Positions 52,801 to 61,800 of a stretch of 64,000 bases of DNA are shown piece by piece. The translations under genes were made by a program, and so were the position numbers. The notes under the pieces were generated by a model that worked only from the letters and a program-made list of their open reading frames with translations, did no database searches and was not told where the DNA came from. Position 1 is the stretch's first letter, and the number at the start of each line of letters is the position of its first letter. The stretch is from Flectonema sp. DT1601 (Eukaryota; Euglenozoa; Diplonemea; Diplonemida; Diplonemidae): assembly GCA_964019425.1 (NCBI GenBank), contig OZ025789.1, positions 124,001 to 188,000 of the forward strand. Direction: 5' to 3'.

Positions 52801-55800
52801 CGTGGCAAGACACCTCGTCCGCGTACCCGACGCAAGGCTTCTCCTGACACTCATTGCTCGTCGTGTTCATCTCGCACCACTGCTTGTTGCTCTCATCTTC
52901 CACGCAGCACGTCGAGTTCCCCCCGCACGACACGCACCTTTTCGGCTTGCAGATCAATCCGTGCTTGTCCCACTCGCAGATCTCCTTCTCGGTCGAACAC
53001 CCGTCCTCCGTCTTCAGTGTCTTGCACGGCTCCAGGCTGCAGGTCAACAGCAGCGAGTCGTAAACGCATCCCTCAGGGTCCGCGAGACACGCGTCCTCGT
53101 CGGCGTGCACGCAAGGCTTCTCCGCGCACGTGTTGTTCCTCCAAGCACACTCGTCGTCCTGCGCGCAAGACCTCTCGTCAGGGTGAGCGCACAGCTTCGA
53201 CTTCCAGCACACGCTCTCCGTCCCGTTCCACTCGCAGTGGTTTTCCTTGTCGTCAGTGCATGGACCGTCGTCACAGTGTTGGAAGCAAGGGGTGTTTCCA
53301 CACACCTGCGCCGAGTCTCCCCACGCGCATCCCTTCTCCTGGTTACACGTTCCCTTCGATGGGAACTGCTCGCAAGGAACCGCCCCCGCTGGAAGCCCGA
53401 TGCTTCCGCTTCCTCCACCGGCCACGTACCTTCCCCACTTGCTCGCAGGGTCGCAAAGTCCCGTCAGCACCTCGGTCGGCACCTCGTCCAGCATCAAGCT
53501 CAGAAAGTGCTCGTCAGCAGGTGCAGACACCACAGGCTTCAGCGCCGCCTCCGCGTCGATGTCTCCCTGCGTCCTCGCCGAGAATCGGCGCACCGCGATA
53601 CCAAACACCAACACCTGCTGCTGCTTCAGGGTGCTCCGCACTCCCGAAAGCTTGTCTCCGTCCATCAGCACCCCGTCCGTGATGATGATGATGATCTTTC
53701 GCCGTCCATCCACCGGTGAATCCTGTGCGAACATGTTCGACGCCATGACGAGACCCTCCTCGATGAAGGTCAGCTGCTTCATGTAATTGTCCTCGTGCCA
53801 CTCGATGTCAGCCTGCAGCTGCGCCAGGTCCCCGCTCAGACGACCGTTTGCACCCACGCCTGGCGGCGTGCGCTGCGCCGAGTTCACTACTCCCCCAGTC
53901 GGCCCCGTGCTTCCAGCCAACCCACTGAACTGCACCAGCCCGACACGCACTCCCCCGCTAGGCACCGAGTTCGAACCGACCGCTGAATCCTCTCCGCTGA
54001 GCGGCAGCGTCTTCACCCAGTCGCGGATCATCTCCATCATCGCGTAGAACCCGTGTGGGTGTCGCCCGAAGCTCTGGCTCATCGAACCAGAACCGTCAAG
54101 CACCAGCGCCACATCGAGCGTCGGGCACTTCCCGTAAGCCTGTTCCTCGCACCTTCCACGTCCACCGGTGTTGCTCCAGAAGCAGCTCGGGTCCTGCTGA
54201 CATCCGCACCTCTCAGGGATCTTGTGGCAAGTCTTCTCTACGCACAAGTCCTTCTCCCACAGACATCCCGAGTCCGCCTCACACATCGCCTGCTCGGGGT
54301 ACTTCGCACACCGCTCGAGCTGACAGCTTCCCGGAGAGGTGCTGGTGTCCCAGTGGCACCGGCGGTCAGCGTCGCACGACTTGTCTTCGGTGTATTCGAC
54401 GCAAGGGCGCACCGTGCACGTCAGGTTCGACGTCTGCCAATCGCACAACGCATCAGAGCGGCAATCCACCTCCGCCGTGTACACGCACTTCTTCTGTACG
54501 CAAGTCTTGTCCCCGGTCCACATGCAGCTCTTCTCCGTGTCTGACTCGCATTCCTGTCGCGCCTCGTGGTTCACGCAAGGCATCAACACACAGGTCGTCG
54601 GGTCCTTCCACATGCACACCGCCTCAGTGTCCGCCAGACAGCTGTCCTCGGTCTTGTGATGGCACCTCTTCTCCCCGCAGTCGGTCGCCGTCGCGTTCCA
54701 TTCGCATCCTTCCTCCGACTCACATGTCACCACGTTGTCCCCTCCGCACACCTCCTTGCGGTAGCAAGTCTTCTCCAACTCGTTCCACCCTCCCACGCAT
54801 CCGTTGGTTACATCCCCATCGCACATCGCCTCCGAACAGTGCACCACGCAAGGCGAGTTCACGCATCCCAGCAGGGTCTCCGACCATACGCATCCGCGGT
54901 CCGACATGCAGCTTGTCTTTCCTTCGTACTTCCTGCACGGCTGGTGTTGCCCCCCGACAGGCTGCATCGCGAGTCCGCTTCCCCAACCGGTCGCCGGGTC
55001 GCACATCTTCGTCAGCGGACCGTTCACATCTGCCAACTCGTCCATGTCGACGTTCACGAAGTGATCTGCGTGTGGGTCCGACGTGATCGGCTTCAGCGTC
55101 TCCTCCGCGTCCGCATCCAGCTGCGTGTGAGTCGCGAACCGACGAACCACGATCCCGAACACTTCGACCTGCTGAGAGCTCAACTTTGCCTGCGCAGACG
55201 CCAGCAGGTTCTTGTCCTGGATCGCCCCGTCAGTGATGATGAAGAGAGCGCGTCTCCTCCCGTCAAGAGGCGAGTCCTGGAAGATTCCGGCTGCCATGTC
55301 GAGACCCGCCCGGATGTACGTTCCCTGCGCCATGTAGTTCGCCTCGTGCCACGAAAGGTCCGCCAACAGCTCGCCTGCGTCGCCCGACAGCCTTCCGGCC
55401 GTTCCCGTGTTGCTCGGGGTCTTCAGAGCCGATCCCGGGATCGGTCCTGTTACTGGCGACCCGCTGTCCTGTGGAACTCCGCTGAACTGGATGAACGCCA
55501 CGCGCGTCTTCCGGTTCACCGTCGAAGGCGTTCCCGCCGCCTCACCGCTAAGCGGAAGCCCCTGCACCCAGCTCTTCAGCATCTCAACCTCCGCAAAGTA
55601 CCCGTGTGGGTGGCGTCCGAAGGCATTGCTCATCGATCCAGATCCATCGAACAGCACCACGAGGTCCAGCGTCGGGCACGTCCCGTACCGGGTGTCAACG
55701 CAAGCCTGCTCCGACGGAATCCAGAAGCAGTCTGGGTCGTTGTGGCACTCACAAGGGTCCGAAGACAGCTTGTCGCAGACCTTCGTCACGCACGAGTTCC

Positions 55801-58800
55801 CCTCCGTCATGCACTTCGCGTCCGCCTTGCAGGTCGCCTGGTTGCAACCCCTCTTCGTGCAGTGTCTTCTGCAGTACTTCTCGTTACACGTACCCGGCGC
55901 AATCGAGGTGTCCCACTCGCAAATCACGTCCCCGTTGCACTCCTTCTCGCTCGAGTACTGCTTGCAAGGGGCTGTTTCGCACAGCGAATTTCCGCCGATC
56001 TGCTTCACCCACTCACACAACCCTGCCGCCGGCTTCGTCAAGCAGTCTCCCTTCTCCGTGTACGGACTGCACTTCTTCAGCTCGCAGTAGTCGGCGTCCA
56101 AGTTCCACGTGCAATTTAAGTCCTGCTCACACGTCGCTACCGCGTCGTACGTGCACGGCCTCTTTCCGCACGTCTGCGCGAGGTTGTTCCACTCACAAGG
56201 GTCCGGATCGGCTAAGCATCCCTGCTCGTTGTCGTGTTCGCACTTCTTACCGATGCAAGTCTTTCCATCATCCGCAACCTCGCACTTCTCGTCCTGCAGA
56301 CACCGCGCAGCCGTCGGATGCTTGCAAACTTCCTCCTTCACGCACCCTCCGGATTTCCACTGACACTGGTTCGGCCAGTCCGCCGTGCAGTTGTCCTGCT
56401 TGCAGTGCTTCAGGCACGGCGAGTCTCCGCAAGACAACGTCTCATCGAACCACACGCAGTGGGACTGCTTGTTGCACGGATCCTTCTCCGCCACCGTCGG
56501 GCAAGGGAGCACCTCCTCCGAAACGTCCGCGACATAGCGTCCCCACACGTGTTGCGGCTCGCAGATCCCGTTCAGCGCCGTCGCCAATTCGTCCACCAGA
56601 ATGTTCTGGAAGTGCGCGCTCGCCGGCGAGCTCACGATCTGCTTCAGGGTTTCCTCCGCCCTCAGGTCGATTGCCGTGCGCGTCGCGAACGGCCGGATCA
56701 CCGCCCCGAAGATCCTAACCTGCGCCTGGTCGAGTTCCGACATCGCCTGACCGTAAGCATCCTTGTCGTGCAGTTCCCCGTCCGACACGATGATGAGCAC
56801 CCGCCTCCTTCCGTCAACGGGGGAGGCCCGGAACAGGCTCACCGCCTTCTCGAGCCCGGCGAGCAGGTAGGTCTGCTGCGTAGTTGGCTGCGTCACCAAG
56901 CTTCCCCCGAGGAACGCCCCCATGTGGTACTCCGCATCCGCGCGCACCTCCGACAGGGAACCGGTCAGGTGACCTCCACTACCCGTTCCAGGTGGCGAGA
57001 ACGTCGCCTGCCTTGGGTCATCCGAAGTCCACTTGCTGCTTCCGGCGAACTGCACCAAAGCCAACCGGATCGCCTTCGTATTCGCCACCGACGGCTGTCC
57101 AGCCGCCTCCTTGCTCAGAGGAAGCGTTGCCGCCCAGTCCTTCACCACCTCAACCAACGCGTAGAACCCGTTCGGGTGCCGTCCGAACGCCCGGCTCATC
57201 GACGCCCCTCCGTCGAGGAGGAGCACGATGTCCAGGGTCGGGCAGGTACCGTAACGCTGGAACGTGCAGTGTGAGCTGACCGCCGTCGAACTGAAGAAGC
57301 AGTCCGCGTCTCCCTCGCACTGGCACTTGTCCATCACTCCGCAATCCTTCTCCACGCAAGTCAACTTCGCGTCCGACCACATGCACTCGTCCTCTCCCTT
57401 GCACCCGTTCTGGTCGAACTTCCTGCACGGCAGCTGCGCACACAACGCAGGCGACTGCTGCACGTCCCAGTGGCACCCGTCCACCGCGTTGCAGCACTGC
57501 TCCCCGGCATACTCAGAGCAAACCTTCGCCGAACAGCTTCCGTTCCATTGGCACCGCGAGTCCGCCGTGCACGCGGCATCGGACCCCGCCCCTTCGCACG
57601 GCTTCACAACACACTCCTCATCAGGGCAGCTGTTGTCCCACTTGCATCCCGAGTCCGCCCCGCAGGTCGTCGAGTCCGGGTACTGGCAAGGAGTCAACAC
57701 GCACTCCTGGCTTCCCGTCTGCCACGTGCACTCGAACTCCGTGTCAGCCAAGCAGCTGTTCTCGTCAGGGTGCAGACAAGGCTTCTCCCCACACTCTCCA
57801 CCCGTTCCCGCGGTCACGTTCCACGCGCACATCGCATCTTGGTTGCATGCCTGCGGGGTTGTGTGCGGGCAGATCTCCTTCTTGTAACAAACCTGCTCCT
57901 GCAAGTTCCACTCGCAGTGGTTCCCCTGATCTCTGTTACATTCCGACTCCTCACAGTGACGGATGCAAGGTGTGTCCACGCACGCAGTCAGCACCTCCTG
58001 ATACAGGCATCCCGGGTCGCTGTCGCACTTCGTCTTGTCCACGTAATTCCTGCAAGGTTTGTGCACTCCTGCCTGACTCTGAGGGTCGACTACGTACTTG
58101 CCCCACAGGCTGTTGGGGTCGCACAGTCCGTCAAGCGCGTCAGGGATCTCGCTGAGCACGAGGTTCAGGTAGTGGTCCACGTGTGGCTCCGATGTGATCG
58201 GTCTCAGCGAATTCTCCGCGTCGAGGTCGACCGGCGTGTGGGCGAGGAACCTCCTCACCACCACCCCGAAGGTCACCACCCCGGCGTTCTCGAGCCTTCC
58301 ACGTGCGTCTTTCAGCCTATCAACATCCTTGATCTCCCCGTCCGTGAAGACCAACAGCACCTTCTTCCTCAAACTACCCGGGGATTCCTTGAACATGTCC
58401 GCCGCGGTGTCCAGCGCCGAGGCTATGAAGGTTCCGCCATGCATGTAGTTCGTCTCCTGCCACTCCAGCTCCGCGTCAAGCTCGGTCCTCAAACCCGTCA
58501 ACCTTCCGCTCGCCCCAATCTGCGCCGGAGTCGTTTGCGCTCCGTCCACGTTTCCATTCGGCAGCTTGTTCGTTGGGATTCCACCGAACTGGACAAATCC
58601 GACACGCGCCTTCCCGTCGAGCAACGGAGAGCCTCCGGCAGGCACCCCGCTCAACGTCAGCGACTGAACCCATGTCTTCAGCATCTCCATCAGTCCGTAG
58701 AATCCGTGAGGGTGCACTCCGAAGCTCTTGCTCATCGATCCGGAACCGTCAACCACCAGCACGATGTCCAGCGTCGGGCACTCTCCAAACTTCGACGTCT

Positions 58801-61800
58801 TGCAGGTTCCCTTGTCCCAGTAGCAGTCCCCATCCTTGCGACACCTGCACACCTCGAACTCCCCGCAGTTCTTCTCGACGCAAGTATTGTTCAGCCACAT
58901 GCACTCTCCGTCCTGGTCACACGCCCCCGGTTCACCGTATCTCTTGCAGTACTTCACCTCGCAGTCAGTTCCCCAACTGCACAGGTCGTCCTTTCCACAA
59001 GTCTTTTCATCGGGATGCTCCTTGCACGGCTTGAACGTGCACGCGTTGTTCTTCCACTCGCAGATTCCTCCGTCCTTCTCCTCGCACTCCACCTGCTGAC
59101 CCCAGCGGCACTTGATCGTTTCGCACAGGTCTGCGTCCCTATTCCAAGTGCACTCGGTGTCGTTGTTGCAGAACACCGGCTCGAAGTACACGCAAGGCTG
59201 CTTGCTGCAATCCTTTCCGCTTTCGTTCCACACACACGGTCCCTTCGGGTCCGCCAGACATCCCTGCTGGTTGTCGTGGTCGCAGATCTTTCCGATGCAC
59301 GTCTTCTTGTCCGCAGGGTCCACCTCGCACTTGTCGTCCTTCTCGCACTCCACCGTGTCCGGGTGGTTGCAGAGCTCCTCCTTGCGACACGCACCGAGCG
59401 TCTGGTTCCACACGCAGTGGTTGTCGGCGTCCGCTGAGGTGCAGTTGTCCTGCTTGCAGTGCGCCAGGCACGGAGAATCTCCGCAGGACAGCGTCCGGTC
59501 GAACCACACACACCCGTCGTCTTTGTTGCAAGGATCCTTGCTCGCGTACAATGTGCATGCCACCCCGTCGCTCGTATCCGCGATGAACTTGCCCCATGCG
59601 TGGTTCGGATCGCACAGACCCTTCAGCGCCGAGGCCACCTCATCGACCTGCAGGCTCTGCAGGTGCTGGTCCTTCGGGTCCGACAACGCTCCCGACAACG
59701 TCTGCTGCGTCTTCACATCGTCGGTTGACACCGTGCTGAACGGCCTCAACGCGATCCCGAACACGTGAACCTGCGCCTGGTCGAGCGCCGCCCTTGCCGC
59801 CGTGTACGAGTCCTTGTCGTTCAGCTCCCCGTCTGCCACGATGATCAGAACCCTCTTCCTTCCGTCAAACGGCGACGTCTGGAACAAGCTTACCGCCTTC
59901 TGAAGACCCCCCAGCAAGTACGTCTGCTTCAGGTCCGGCTGGGCCGCCGCACTTTCCCCCATGAAGTTCCCCTCGTGGAAATCGGCATCCGCCTCCACCT
60001 CGCTCAGCACTCCGCTCAATCTCCCACCGCTTCCCGTCCCCGGCGGCGATGACAGCGCCTGCTTTTCGTCGCTCGAAGGCCACTGGCTGCTTCCCGCGAA
60101 CTGCACCATCGCCAACCGCATCGCCTTCGTCTGCGGCATGCTCGTCGTCCCGGCAGCCTCCCCACTCAGCGGCAGGGTCGCCGCCCAGTCCCGCACCACT
60201 TCCACCAACGCGTAGAACCCGTTCGGGTGCCGTCCGAACGCCCGGCTCATCGAAGCCCCTCCGTCGATCAGGAGCACCACGTCAAGCGTCGGACATGTTG
60301 CGTACCGCTGGAACGTGCAGTGCGAACCACCGTCCGAGATGCTGAAAAAGCAGTCCGGATCAGCGTCGCACTCACACTTCTCGAACTCTCCGCAGTCCTT
60401 CTCCACGCACTTGTTGTCTTTCCACATGCAATCCCTCTCATCGCTGCACGCAACTTGCTCGCCGAACTTCCTGCATGGGAGCTCGGCACACACCGCCGGC
60501 GCCTGCTGCACGTCCCAGTGGCATCCGTCCTTGTGGTTGCAGCATTTCTCGTCAGGGTACACCGCGCACGCCTTTCTGGAGCACGTCAAGCTCTGTTGGC
60601 TCCACTGGCACAGCACATCCTTCGAGCACTCCGTTTCGTCCGCGTGCTGGCAAGGGACCCCCACGCAGGTTCCCTCCCCGCACGCCTCGTCCCACTCGCA
60701 GCCAGCTTCTTGGTTGCAACTCGTCTTGTCAACTTGCGTGCAACGGGTTTCGATGCACGATCCGTTCACAGTGTCCCAAGTACAGTCGAAAGTGCTGTCC
60801 GCAATGCAACTCGGCTCATCCGGGTGCAGGCAAGGGGTGTCGATGCACTTGTTCCCAGTCGCGTTCCACGAGCACTTGTCGTTCTGATCGCATGCGTTCG
60901 GATCCGAAATCCCTGGACACACCTCCTTGTTGAAGCACTCCAACACCGTCGAGTTCCAATTGCAGTCGCCCGTCGAGTTCGCACACTGTTCCTGGGTGCA
61001 GTGCTTGACACACGGAGAGTCGAGACACGCGATCAGCACATCAGACCACTTGCATCCCACGTCTGATGAACACGGCACCTTGTTTCCGTAGTTGGGGCAA
61101 GGGCGGTGCACCCCGGCCTGTTGGGCCTGCGTTTGCGCCGCAATCGCCGCCTGGTCAACGATGAGGTGTCCCCATGGACCGTTCGGGTCACAGATTCCGT
61201 TCAACGCCTTGTCTGGAACCTCGTCGATCATCAGGTTTAAGAAGTGGTCGTCGTGTGGGTCCGACGTGATTGGCTTCAGCGAAGTTTCCGCATCGATGTC
61301 ATTCTGCGTCAGCTGGTTCGTTCGCCTCACCACGATCCCGAACGTCTGCACATCCATTCCGTCGAGATCGTTCTTCGCCTGCGCGAGCTTATCGTCGTCC
61401 TGGATCTTCCCGTCGGTAATGATGATCAGCACCCTCTTCCTTCCGTCAACAGGCGACGACGACTTGAAGATGCTTCCGGCGCGCACCAGCGCCTTCTCGA
61501 TGTACGTTCCAGCCTCGAGGTAGTTTGCCTCGTGCCAGTCAACGTCAGCAGACAGCTCCGCCAAGTCTCCAGTCAACCGCCCCCCGGCTCCGACTCCCAC
61601 AGGCGGAAAGGCCACCGAGTTCACAATATCACCGAACGTGAAGTGCTCAGGGTGTCCGGAAAACTGCACCAGCGCCACACGAAGCTTCTCGGATCCAGCT
61701 CCCGAGTTCGACCCGACAACTGCCTTCTCGCCGCTGAGAGGCAGCGTCTTTACCCAGTCCCGCACCATCTCCATCAGCGCGTAGAACCCGTGAGGATGGC